A DNA stretch of 15,323 nt, from positions 1 to 15,323 of the forward strand of contig JBGPYB010000114.1 in assembly GCA_041493035.1 (NCBI GenBank), in the 5' to 3' direction. Below, one piece after another: positions 5,521 through 13,304 of the stretch (positions are counted from its first letter, which is position 1; every line of letters begins with the position of its first letter). The translations under genes and the position numbers were made by a program. The notes under the pieces are model-generated. The model saw only the letters and a program-made list of their open reading frames with translations. It was not told the origin of the DNA and made no database searches. The DNA comes from JBGPYB01 sp041493035. Its GTDB lineage: Bacteria; Acidobacteriota; Vicinamibacteria; Fen-336.

Positions 5521-7212
5521 GTGCAGAGCAAGACGGCGGCGACCTTCGACGTGCTGGTCGTCGGCTCCGGAGCGTCGGGTGGGTGGGCCGCCAAGCACTT
5601 CGCCGAGGCCGGGCTGAAGGTGGCCATCGTGGACGCGGGTCGGCCGCAGTCCGACGCCAACTTCACCGAGCACACGCCCGAGTTCACGCTCAAGTACCGG
5701 AACCGCGCCCCCGAGATCATCCGCAAGACACGGCCAACGCAGAAGGACTGCTACGCCTGCACCGAGTACAACTACGACTGGTTCTGCAACGACATCGAGG
5801 AGCCCTACACGACGCCCACCGGCAAGCCCTTCAGTTGGCAGGGGCGCATGCGCATCACCGGCGGACGCACGAACGTGTGGGGACGTCAGAGCTACCGGCT
5901 GAGCGAGCTGGACTTCAAGGCCGCCTCGTACGACGGCTACGGTGAGGACTGGCCGCTCAGCTACGACGACGTCGCACCGTACTACGACCTGGTCGAGGAC
6001 TACGTCGGCATTACGGGGATTAGCGAGGGCGTCTACGAGCTTCCCGACGGCCGGTTCCATCCGCCGATGGGCCTGACCTGCGCTGAGACTCTCTTCCGCA
6101 ACCGCGTCAAGAGCAAGCTCGGCTGGACCGCGACGCTCGGGCGGTCCGCCAACCTCACGAAACCGATCAACGGCCGCAACGCCTGTCACTACTGCGGACC
6201 CTGCGAGCGCGGCTGCGCGACCCATTCGTACTTCAACTCGGCCTTCACCACCGTGGCCGATGCCTTGAAGACCGGCAACACGACCCACATCCCGAACGCG
6301 ATGGTCTACAAGGTGCTCACCGACACCGACACGAACCAGGCGAAGGGCCTTCTCTACATCGACCGCGTAACCCACGAGCCGAAGGAGGTCTACGGCCGCA
6401 TCGTCGTCCTCTGCGCCCAGGCCCTGGAGTCGGTGCGGATCCTCTTCAACTCGGCCAACCGGCAGAACCCGCAAGGCCTCGGCAACTCGAGCGGGGCCCT
6501 CGGCCACTACCTGATGGACCACCTCTGGGTTGCGGGCGGCGCCAGCGGCGAGTTCCCCGAGGTGGCGGAGAAGCCTACGGTGGACGGCCCCCATCGCCCC
6601 GACGGCATGTACGTGATCCGCTTCAGGAACACCAAGAAGGAGAAGTTCTCGAAGTTCCTTCGCGGCTACGGCTTCCAGGGGGGCGGCTCCTCGAGCTTCA
6701 ACTGGAACGCCCCCGGATTCGGCGACGCCTTCAAGAAGAGCCTCAAGGACCCCGTGACTTCAGTGGGACTCTCCGGCTTCGGCGAGTGCCTCCCCCGCTG
6801 GGACAACTTCGTGGAGATCGACCCGTCGGGACAGGTCGATGTCTTCGGCATTCCGACGTTGCGCATCCAGATGACCTGGGGCGACAACGAAAAGGCCATG
6901 ATCCCCGACATGGCCGTCTCCGCGGTGCAGATGATGGAGGCCGCCGGCGCCAAGAACATCCAGCCCTACACCGTCCCCGACCGGGTTCCTGGAATGGGAA
7001 TCCACGAAGTGGGAGTCGCTCGCATGGGGAAGGACGAGAAGACGTCGGTTCTGAACCAGTTCCAACAGACCCACGACGTGAAGAACCTGTTCGTGATGGA
7101 CGGCTCGTGCTTCACGTCGAGCGCCTGCCAGAACCCGACGCTCACGATCATGGCCCTCGCGGTGCGCTCGAGCGACTATGTCCTCTCGGAAATGAAGAAG
7201 GGGAACCTGTAG
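5521..7212 (+). CDS. GMC-family FAD oxidoreductase with a four-cysteine cluster
   Basis: From GTG 5521 the protein has 563 residues. The N-terminus carries the FAD motif DVLVVGSGASG (10-20) and IVDAG. The C-terminal GMC region has the conserved histidine in GIHEVGVARMG and the asparagine in QNPTLTIMALAV. Cys222, 225, 228 and 232 (CHYCGPCERGC) form a cluster of the kind seen in bacterial sugar and alcohol dehydrogenases of this family, where an iron-sulfur centre may pass electrons on. GMC enzymes oxidise sugars, polyols or alcohols. There is no signal peptide; relatives are often exported together with a small Tat-bearing subunit, but none is encoded here. GTG 5521 is preferred because the FAD motif starts ten codons later and a G-rich stretch precedes it. 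The GH78-like gene starts 20 nt downstream, which suggests co-transcription and a sugar substrate released from a glycoside. Confidence 0.88.
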   Translation: MQSKTAATFDVLVVGSGASGGWAAKHFAEAGLKVAIVDAGRPQSDANFTEHTPEFTLKYRNRAPEIIRKTRPTQKDCYACTEYNYDWFCNDIEEPYTTPTGKPFSWQGRMRITGGRTNVWGRQSYRLSELDFKAASYDGYGEDWPLSYDDVAPYYDLVEDYVGITGISEGVYELPDGRFHPPMGLTCAETLFRNRVKSKLGWTATLGRSANLTKPINGRNACHYCGPCERGCATHSYFNSAFTTVADALKTGNTTHIPNAMVYKVLTDTDTNQAKGLLYIDRVTHEPKEVYGRIVVLCAQALESVRILFNSANRQNPQGLGNSSGALGHYLMDHLWVAGGASGEFPEVAEKPTVDGPHRPDGMYVIRFRNTKKEKFSKFLRGYGFQGGGSSSFNWNAPGFGDAFKKSLKDPVTSVGLSGFGECLPRWDNFVEIDPSGQVDVFGIPTLRIQMTWGDNEKAMIPDMAVSAVQMMEAAGAKNIQPYTVPDRVPGMGIHEVGVARMGKDEKTSVLNQFQQTHDVKNLFVMDGSCFTSSACQNPTLTIMALAVRSSDYVLSEMKKGNL

Positions 7213-7232
7213 GGCGCTCTGTACATCCTCGC

Positions 7233-9701
7233 GTGGCGCGATCCGGGGCGCTCGTCTTCGCTCTGACGATCGCTGCGGCTGGACCACTCGGTGCGGCCGA
7301 AACGGCCCGGCTGCCGATCAGCGATGCTGTTCTGCATCGGACTTGGACCGGGCGGTGGATCGCCTGCCCTGACGCACCGGAGCGCGATCCGGGAGTCTTC
7401 CGTTTCCGCAAGGTCCTGGAATTCAGGACCGTCCCGAGCCGCTTCGTCGTCCACGTGAGCGGGGACCAGCGATTCATTCTGTTCGTCAATGGCCAGCGGG
7501 TCGGCATCGGCCCGTCACGCGGGGACCTCTACCACTGGCGCTTCGAGACCTTCGACCTGGCCCCGCACCTGAAGCCCGGGCGCAATCTGCTGGTGGCCAC
7601 CGTGTGGAACTTCGGGACGCAGGCGCCTGCGGCGCAGGTCACTGACCGGACTGGATTCGTGCTGCAAGGCGACGGCGACGGGGAACGCGCGGCGAACACG
7701 GATGCCTCGTGGCAGTGTGTGCCGGAGCGGGGCCATCAGCCGTGGCCGGAGGGCGCGGCCGCGCTCAAGCACTCGACGTACGCTGTCGTCGGCCCCGGCG
7801 AGCGGTTGGACGCGGCGAGCTACGACTGGAGCTGGGACAGACTGCCTGAATCCAGCGACGGAGCCGGCCGATGGCGTTCGGCCGTCGATTCCGGCTCGGC
7901 GAACCCCCGGACGATCCAGGAAGGCCCCGGCTACGCCCTCTCCCCCGAACTGCGCTGGCTCGTCCCCGATGAGTTGCCGCCGATGGAGTCGCGTCCGGTC
8001 ACAGCGGGCGCGGTGGCGAAAGCCTCAACCCAGACAAGCCCCGGCTTCCCGCAGACGAGCCCGCTCGTCGTTGCCCCCCATGCCAAGGCCACGATCCTCC
8101 TCGACCGCCACGAGCTCGTCACCGCGTACCCCGAGCTCACGTTCTCCGGCGGACGTGGCGCACGCGTGCGGCTCACCTACCAGGAGGCGCTCGTCAAGGA
8201 CCGCTTCACCAAAGGAAATCGCAACGAGATCGAGGGGAAGCGGATGCTCGGATACTCCGACGAAGTCCTCCCCGACGGCGGGAAGGGACGCGTCTTTCGA
8301 CCGCTCTGGTGGCGCACGTGGCGCTTCCTCGAGATCGTCGTCGAGACCGCCGACGAGCCCGTCTCTATCGATCGCCTGGAGGCGTTCGCCACGGGCTATC
8401 CCTTCGAGGAGCAGGGGCGCTGGGATGCCGGCGACTCGACGCTCGCGAAGATCTGGTCCACGGGATGGCGCACGGCTCGTCTCTGCGCCCACGAGACCTA
8501 CGTCGACTGCCCGTACTACGAGCAACTTCAGTACGTGGGCGACACGCGGGTGCAGGCGCTCATCTCCTACGCGGTGGCGGGAGACGATCGCCTCGCGCGC
8601 CAGGCCATCCAGGCCTACGACGACTCGCGACGATCGGACGGGATCACGTCGAGCCGCTATCCATCCGGCGTTCCCCAGTACATCCCTCCCTTCTCGCTGC
8701 TCTGGGTCGGAATGGTCCACGACTACTGGATGTACCGTGACGAGCCCGGTTTCGTCCGCGACCACGTGGCCGGCACCCGGACCGTCCTCGACTTCTACCT
8801 GGACCGTCAGCGTGCGGACGGGCTCGTCGGCCACAGCCCGTTCTGGAACTTCGTCGACTGGGCGCCGGAGTTCCCCGAAGGCGTCCCGCCGGAGGACGGC
8901 GACGGCGGCTCGTCCGCCATCACGCTACAGTTCGTGGCGGCGCTACGCGAGGCCGCGGACCTGGAGGAGGCTCTCGGCGATACCTCGCGCGCCGCCCTCT
9001 ACCGGCAGCGCGCCGACCGCGCGGCCGAGGCCGTGTGGCGCCTGTGCTGGGATGCGGGGCGCGGGCTGGTCGCCGACACACCGGCGAGAGCGCGCTTCAG
9101 CCAGCAGGCCAACATCCTCGCCCTCTGGCTCGACGTGGTGCCGAAGGCTCAACAGGCGGCGGTGCTCGATCGCCTTCTGGCCGTCGGGCCGCTGTCGGCC
9201 AAGACCGCACCGGTTGGGGGGAAAGGCGGAGCCGCCGGCGAGACGGGCATCGCCAAGGCGAGCTACTACTTCCGGTTCTACCTGGCTCGCGCCCTCGACC
9301 ACGTCGGCCGCGGTGACGAATACCTGTCCCTCCTCGATCCCTGGCGGGAGATGCTGGACCTCGGTCTCTCCACCTTCGCGGAGACTCCCGACCTCGCCTC
9401 CCGTTCCGATTGCCACGCCTGGAGCGCTCACCCGAACTACGACCTGCTGACGATCGTGGCCGGCATCCGACCCGCCGCCCCCGGCTTCAGGCGAGTACGG
9501 ATCGAACCCCACCTCGGTGCGCTCGACCACCTCGACGCGGGGATGCCGCATCCCGCGGGAGAGATCGCGGTGTCGTACCGCCGCCGCGACGGCGGCCTGC
9601 GCGCGGTCGTCAGCCTTCCGGGCGACCTCTCGGGTGAGCTCGTGTGGCACGGCGAACGCCACGATCTGACGCCCGGCCGGAACGAGCTGCTGCTCCCCTG
9701 A
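7233..9701 (+). CDS. Exported alpha-L-rhamnosidase-like glycoside hydrolase (GH78 type)
   Basis: From GTG 7233 the protein has 822 residues and starts with a signal peptide (ARSGALVFALTIAAAG, Ala-rich cleavage region near 20). Residues ~37-130 look like a galactose-binding jelly roll (FILFVNGQRVGIGPSRGD, LKPGRNLLVATVWNFG), and a second beta domain follows. From ~400 comes the six-hairpin catalytic barrel with DCPYYEQLQYVGD at 425-437, the counterpart of the DCPxRxExxxWxGD motif of GH78. Glu430 and Asp437 are kept, but the Arg and Trp positions differ. Near the C-terminus SDCHAWSAHPNYDLL and GIRPAAPGFRRVRIEP are typical of the family. Its role is presumably release of rhamnose or a related sugar from plant or microbial glycosides in the periplasm. 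The frame is open further upstream, but that part overlaps the GMC gene and lacks a signal. A plausible operon with GMC. Confidence 0.82.
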   Translation: MARSGALVFALTIAAAGPLGAAETARLPISDAVLHRTWTGRWIACPDAPERDPGVFRFRKVLEFRTVPSRFVVHVSGDQRFILFVNGQRVGIGPSRGDLYHWRFETFDLAPHLKPGRNLLVATVWNFGTQAPAAQVTDRTGFVLQGDGDGERAANTDASWQCVPERGHQPWPEGAAALKHSTYAVVGPGERLDAASYDWSWDRLPESSDGAGRWRSAVDSGSANPRTIQEGPGYALSPELRWLVPDELPPMESRPVTAGAVAKASTQTSPGFPQTSPLVVAPHAKATILLDRHELVTAYPELTFSGGRGARVRLTYQEALVKDRFTKGNRNEIEGKRMLGYSDEVLPDGGKGRVFRPLWWRTWRFLEIVVETADEPVSIDRLEAFATGYPFEEQGRWDAGDSTLAKIWSTGWRTARLCAHETYVDCPYYEQLQYVGDTRVQALISYAVAGDDRLARQAIQAYDDSRRSDGITSSRYPSGVPQYIPPFSLLWVGMVHDYWMYRDEPGFVRDHVAGTRTVLDFYLDRQRADGLVGHSPFWNFVDWAPEFPEGVPPEDGDGGSSAITLQFVAALREAADLEEALGDTSRAALYRQRADRAAEAVWRLCWDAGRGLVADTPARARFSQQANILALWLDVVPKAQQAAVLDRLLAVGPLSAKTAPVGGKGGAAGETGIAKASYYFRFYLARALDHVGRGDEYLSLLDPWREMLDLGLSTFAETPDLASRSDCHAWSAHPNYDLLTIVAGIRPAAPGFRRVRIEPHLGALDHLDAGMPHPAGEIAVSYRRRDGGLRAVVSLPGDLSGELVWHGERHDLTPGRNELLLP

Positions 9702-9738
9702 CGGAACGGAACCACGAGAGACGCAGGGCGTCCCGGCC

Positions 9739-11979
9739 CTAACGCCCGCGACGCGGGCGGGCCGTCTTGCTGCCGCGACGAGGGCCGGCGTTGGGTCGCG
9801 GGCGCCCGCCTCTCGGGGCTGGAGCGCTGGAGCGCCGGCGGGGGCCGCCGGGCTTCCGCGCACGCGCCAGGACGTCGACCAGGGCGAAGTCGATCTGTCG
9901 TCGCTCGAGGTCGACCTTGACGACCTGAACCTTCACGCGATCCCCCAGGCGGTAGACCTTCTGGGTGCTCTCCCCCTTGAGCGTGTGAGCCTTGTCGCCA
10001 AAGACGTAGTAGTCGTCGGTCATCGACGACACGTGGACGAGCCCCTGGACGTAGACCTCGTCCAGCTCCACGAAGAGGCCGAAGGTCTGGACGCCCGTGA
10101 CGTAGCCGGAGAAGACGTCTCCCAGCTTGTCGGCCATGAAGCGGACCTTCTTCCACTCGATCAGCTCACGCTCCGCATCCGTGGCCCGCCGCTCCATCTC
10201 GGAGAGGTGGCGCCCCATCTCGGGAAGGGCTTCGCGAAGGGCGGCGTCGTCGGCAGCGCCCTGGCGCAGCGCACGCAGTGCGCGATGGACGACCAGATCC
10301 GGATAGCGCCGGATCGGGCTCGTGAAGTGAGCGTACATGTCGGTCGCCAGGCCGAAGTGGCCAAGGTTCTCTTCGAAGTAGCGCGCTAGCTTCATCGTGC
10401 GGAGAAGTAAGTACGAAACGAGCTTCGCCTCGGGCTTCCCCTCGATCTGGCGGAGGACGAGCTGGAAATCCTGGGGCCGGATCTCCGCCAGGTTCGTGGG
10501 AACTCGGTAGCCGAAGGACGCGACCAGCTCGCAGAACTCCTCGACACGCTCGGCGTCGGGCTGCTCATGGATGCGATAGAGGGCGCCGGCGCCGGCCTTC
10601 GAGAGACGCTCGGCCACGGCCTCGTTGGCCGCCAGCATGAACTCCTCGATCATGCGCATGCTGTCGAGGCGCTCGGAGGCGACGATGCCTACCATCTCCC
10701 CCGCCGCTCCAAGGACGAGCTTGGGCTCCGGGAGATCGAAGTCCAGGGATCCACGGTCGTGGCGCCGTCGTCGCATGATCTTCGCCAGCTCGTCCATTTG
10801 CTCGAACAGGGCCACGAGAGGGGCGAAACGCTGCCGCAGATCGCCGTCTCCGTCGACGATCTTCTGGACCTGCTGGTACGTCATCCGGGCGGCGCTCCGG
10901 ATGACGCCGTCTTGGAACTCGGCGCGCTTCACGTGGCCGCCGCCGTCCAGCTCCAGAACCACTGTCTGCGTCAGCCGGTCCCGGCCCTCTACGAGGCTGC
11001 AGATGTTGCTGGAGAGGGCGTGGGGAAGCATCGGCACGACGCGGTCGGGAAAGTAGACCGACGTGCCGCGGAGGTAGGCCTCCTGATCGAGCAGCGAGCC
11101 CACCGGGACGTAGTGCGCGACGTCGGCGATATGGACGGCCAGGAGCCAGTGGCCGTTCGGAAGGCGATCGAGGCTGATGGCGTCGTCGTGGTCGCGGGCC
11201 GTCTCGGGATCGACCGTGACCGTGGTCCAGGGACGGAAGTCGGTGCGGTGAGCGACGTCCTCAGGCCGGACCTCGTTCGGGACACGGGCCGCTTCTGCCT
11301 CGACATCCTCGGGAAACGCGTCGGGAAGATCGTGCTTGGCCATGACGACGTTCATGTCGACGCCGGGATCCTCGAGGCGGCCGAGCACCTTGAGGACGTG
11401 CCCCGAGGGATTGCGCATGGCCGTGGGCGGTCGATCGATCTGGACTGAGACCATCTCGCCCGGCGCGGCGCCACCCTCGTCCCCGGGTGGGATGAACAGC
11501 TCGTGGAGGACGCGGCGGTCGAAGGGGATCACGTGCCCTCCAAAGCGACCGTCGTTCTCGAATCGGCCCACGATCCGCTGGAGGACGCGCTCCAACACAC
11601 GGATGATCCGCCCCTCGGGCCCCTTGGGTGTCGAGCGCTCCACGCGGACGACGACGCGGTCGCCGTGAAGAGCTTCCTTCATGTTCCCGGCAGAGACGTA
11701 GACGTCGGACTGACCTGGCGACTTCTTCTCGGGAATGACGAAGCCGAAGCCTCCGGGGTTACAGGTCAACCGCCCGGCCACGAGGTTCATCCGCGAAGGA
11801 AGGCCGATCCGGGACCCTCGGATCTTGACCACTTCCCCACTCTCGATCAGACGGCGCAGCTCCGTCGTCAGGGAGGCGCGCCCCTCCTTCTCGACGCCGA
11901 GGCGGCGCACCAACTCGCGGACGGAGACAGGCCGCCCGTCCTTGTTCAACAGGTCCAACACACGATCACGCAATTCCAT
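9739..11979 (-). CDS. rnr: Ribonuclease R (3'-5' exoribonuclease)
   Basis: The 746-residue protein has the full RNase R order: an N-terminal winged helix (residues ~1-65), cold-shock OB domains (GFGFVIPEKK, then the VGRFENDGRFGGHV repeat unit), and an RNB catalytic domain from ~250. The metal-binding run TVDPETARDHDDAISL contains the catalytic aspartates and is followed by HIADVAHYV, SVYFPDRVVPMLP, and the later YAHFTSPIRRYPDLVVHR. A C-terminal S1 domain (FSGYVTGVQTFGLFVELDE) and an Arg/Lys/Pro-rich tail of about 35 residues end it. RNase R degrades structured mRNA, rRNA and damaged RNA in the cytoplasm. The start is ATG 11979, with GAGAG upstream; the adjoining in-frame TTG at 11982 is less likely. 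It stands alone, convergent with the glycosidase gene. Confidence 0.96.
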   Translation of the reverse strand: MELRDRVLDLLNKDGRPVSVRELVRRLGVEKEGRASLTTELRRLIESGEVVKIRGSRIGLPSRMNLVAGRLTCNPGGFGFVIPEKKSPGQSDVYVSAGNMKEALHGDRVVVRVERSTPKGPEGRIIRVLERVLQRIVGRFENDGRFGGHVIPFDRRVLHELFIPPGDEGGAAPGEMVSVQIDRPPTAMRNPSGHVLKVLGRLEDPGVDMNVVMAKHDLPDAFPEDVEAEAARVPNEVRPEDVAHRTDFRPWTTVTVDPETARDHDDAISLDRLPNGHWLLAVHIADVAHYVPVGSLLDQEAYLRGTSVYFPDRVVPMLPHALSSNICSLVEGRDRLTQTVVLELDGGGHVKRAEFQDGVIRSAARMTYQQVQKIVDGDGDLRQRFAPLVALFEQMDELAKIMRRRRHDRGSLDFDLPEPKLVLGAAGEMVGIVASERLDSMRMIEEFMLAANEAVAERLSKAGAGALYRIHEQPDAERVEEFCELVASFGYRVPTNLAEIRPQDFQLVLRQIEGKPEAKLVSYLLLRTMKLARYFEENLGHFGLATDMYAHFTSPIRRYPDLVVHRALRALRQGAADDAALREALPEMGRHLSEMERRATDAERELIEWKKVRFMADKLGDVFSGYVTGVQTFGLFVELDEVYVQGLVHVSSMTDDYYVFGDKAHTLKGESTQKVYRLGDRVKVQVVKVDLERRQIDFALVDVLARARKPGGPRRRSSAPAPRGGRPRPNAGPRRGSKTARPRRGR
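9743..9759 (+). terminator. Hairpin 3' of the glycosidase gene, inside the end of rnr
   Basis: CGCCCGC (9743-9749) pairs perfectly with GCGGGCG (9753-9759) over a 3-nt loop, 42 nt past the glycosidase stop. CCGTCTT follows on the plus strand. It could end plus-strand transcription, but it lies within the last codons of the opposing rnr gene. A smaller stem (GACGC/GCGTC, 9720-9732) sits in the 37-bp gap between the two stops. Confidence 0.35.
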
Positions 11980-11985
11980 CAACTC

Positions 11986-12022
11986 TCAATTCATCACAAA
12001 CACACAAAGAACACAAAAAGGC
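11986..12022. repeat. Degenerate CACAAA-type short repeat
   Basis: The stretch contains CACAAACACACAAAG followed by AACACAAAA, imperfect copies of a 7-9 nt unit. Runs of this flavour recur between genes in many environmental genomes. Here it lies immediately before the rnr start. Confidence 0.35.
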
Positions 12023-12270
12023 CCTCTCGCGATGGGCCACAGTTTTCCGTTTCGAGCTTCGACGAAGGAAGAAGCGGAGCGGGGGATCTACTCCCGGAGC
12101 GAGAAAGCCGGGGTTTCGTAGTGCCGGAGGCGGGCTCTGAAACGAACCGCCTCAACGGCATCCCAACGCAACCAGTGTATCACTGAATCCGCCGACCTCC
12201 CGTCGGAGCACCTATGGGTGGAGCGGACCGATCGGGCGCGTCCGTCGGCTCACAGCGCGGCTTGCCCTAT

Positions 12271-12302
12271 CAAGCAAGGGGGGCCCGCGCCCCCCTTGCT
12301 TG
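12271..12302 (-). terminator. Long perfect hairpin after the exported-protein gene
   Basis: CAAGCAAGGGGGGC (12271-12284) and GCCCCCCTTGCTTG (12289-12302) are exact reverse complements with a 4-nt loop. It lies 27 nt after the minus-strand stop at 12330. Only a short T-poor tail follows, so it may be a rho-independent terminator of high-GC type or a dispersed palindromic repeat. Confidence 0.55.
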
Positions 12303-12329
12303 CGCTCGGGATCCGACCTCGCGCGCTGA

Positions 12330-13001
12330 TTAGTCGCGGTTGGATTCGACGGCAACGGCGTAGCCGGCGAAGTGCCCGGTGGGCGGCGGCACGCCGTCTC
12401 GAATTCGAAGCACACCGGAGAGCGTCGTCCGAAACACGTCTCCTCGACGACCGAGGCGAACCTGGTCGCCATCCAGCTCGAACCGGGAGGTCGAGGTCAC
12501 GGCGTTCATGTTCACGACCGTAAACGTGCGCTCGACCGTGTCGACGATCACCTGCTGATGAATGGTCGCCGTGAGCACGGGGGTGCCGGCTCGGAACGAA
12601 TCCGGGGTGGCGAACGAGGCGGGCGCCGTGTTCCGGTAGATGGTCGTCAGGCCATCGCGAACGACGACAGAAAATGGTCCATGTGAAGTGACGCGGGTTG
12701 TAGTGACTTCCGTGAAGAACGTGAGCGCCGCGGTCGTCTCGTTTTGATTCGCGGGAAGCGGGTCCGTGAAGACGTCACTCAACCCTTCCAGTGACGAGAG
12801 GTACCCGAACTGGTTGGAGGAGCCGAGGGGTGTCGTGGGGCCGGCGGCGAGGTTGTTGACCTGCCCGATGACCTCGAAGGCCACGTGGCCGCCACCAAAC
12901 TCGATCCTGTGTTCGGCCGGCCCGGCCATTGAGCGCGCAGGGGAGGCGGCAAGGAAAAAGAGGACCGTAACTGCGCACATCTGACGTCGAATCGCTTCCA
13001 T
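12330..13001 (-). CDS. Exported protein of unknown function
   Basis: From ATG 13001 the protein has 223 residues. The start is fixed by AAGGAG a few nt upstream and by a signal peptide directly after it (AVTVLFFLAASPARSMAG, cleavage probably near 25). The frame remains open upstream, but that part is low-complexity and lacks these signals. The mature part is rich in Thr, Val, Ser and Phe with alternating hydrophobic residues (LTFFTEVTTTRV, PFSVVVRDGLTTIY, QVIVDTVERTFTVVNMN), which suggests an all-beta secreted domain. No cysteine pair, lipobox, catalytic motif or sorting signal is seen. The closing HFAGYAVAVESNRD has no anchor. I do not recognise the family. It is divergent from the transmembrane regulator, sharing an upstream region with phased repeats, so it may be that regulator's target. 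Confidence 0.7.
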   Translation of the reverse strand: MEAIRRQMCAVTVLFFLAASPARSMAGPAEHRIEFGGGHVAFEVIGQVNNLAAGPTTPLGSSNQFGYLSSLEGLSDVFTDPLPANQNETTAALTFFTEVTTTRVTSHGPFSVVVRDGLTTIYRNTAPASFATPDSFRAGTPVLTATIHQQVIVDTVERTFTVVNMNAVTSTSRFELDGDQVRLGRRGDVFRTTLSGVLRIRDGVPPPTGHFAGYAVAVESNRD

Positions 13002-13304
13002 CGATGACTCCTTCGATACCTGGAACGCCACGGGGGTAGTACGTCGAGAACACGCAGTCGCAGGTACCCCCACCCACGGCGTGGCCGGGCCCGACGCCCG
13101 GGGCTGAACAGCTCGTGCACACAGACTCGGACCCGCCACCGCGAGGCGCCATGGACGGCGTCTGACTAGCTCCTGACCATGGTCTGACATGCCCATAATG
13201 TGTTGGCTGATAAGGCTTGGGCCGTCTGGAGCATGCGCCGCCACACCGGACACTTATGTTAGGATCCGGCTCTGCGCACCCTCCATCCGCCCGATTCGGC
13301 GCGT
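13002..13304. other. Divergent promoter region of the exported protein and the regulator
   Basis: This 303-bp region has no convincing gene. It holds the Shine-Dalgarno of the exported-protein gene, a 6-bp GC hairpin in that gene's leader (CCGGGC 13085-13090, GCCCGG 13096-13101), the three phased CTGAC repeats and a possible plus-strand -10 element. Confidence 0.6.
13162..13199 (+). promoter_or_regulatory. Three CTGAC repeats at 11-bp spacing plus -10-like CATAAT
   Basis: CTGAC occurs at 13162, 13173 and 13184, exactly 11 bp apart. OmpR/PhoB-type winged helices bind head-to-tail repeats with this spacing. CATAAT (13194-13199) begins 5 bp after the last copy, and no -35 is evident, as in activated promoters where the regulator replaces it. 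The regulator gene starts 105 nt downstream, and the divergent gene 160 nt the other way. I infer an operator of the adjacent CadC-like protein. Confidence 0.5.

Larger units (their letters stand above)
11980..12329. other. Gene-free region upstream of rnr
   Basis: No convincing coding sequence is seen. The rnr-proximal part (11986-12022) is unusually AT-rich and has repeated CACAAA-type words, probably the rnr promoter and leader, though no clear -35/-10 pair stands out. A 7-bp stem (GAGGCGG 12127-12133 with CCGCCTC 12147-12153) is present. The far end holds the strong hairpin described separately. Confidence 0.5.

Noticed and set aside
5467..6594. 375-codon minus-strand frame opposite the GMC gene
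   Set aside because: Low-complexity Val/Arg/Gly product, antisense to a gene with FAD and GMC motifs.
6786..7232. Upstream extension of the glycosidase frame
   Set aside because: It overlaps the GMC gene in another frame and has no domain. GTG 7233 immediately precedes a signal peptide.
7702..9450. 582-codon plus-strand frame within the glycosidase gene
   Set aside because: Arg/Ser/Pro-rich out-of-frame shadow of the real gene.
12120..12190. tRNA-like sequence on the minus strand (GGTTCG-type loop and GCCTCCGGCAC end)
   Set aside because: No acceptor pairing, anticodon arm or proper T arm could be drawn. Only a 7-bp stem with a 13-nt loop remains.
13002..13253. N-terminal extension of the exported protein
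   Set aside because: The extra 84 residues are low-complexity and precede a well-placed Shine-Dalgarno and signal peptide, so ATG 13001 is the start.
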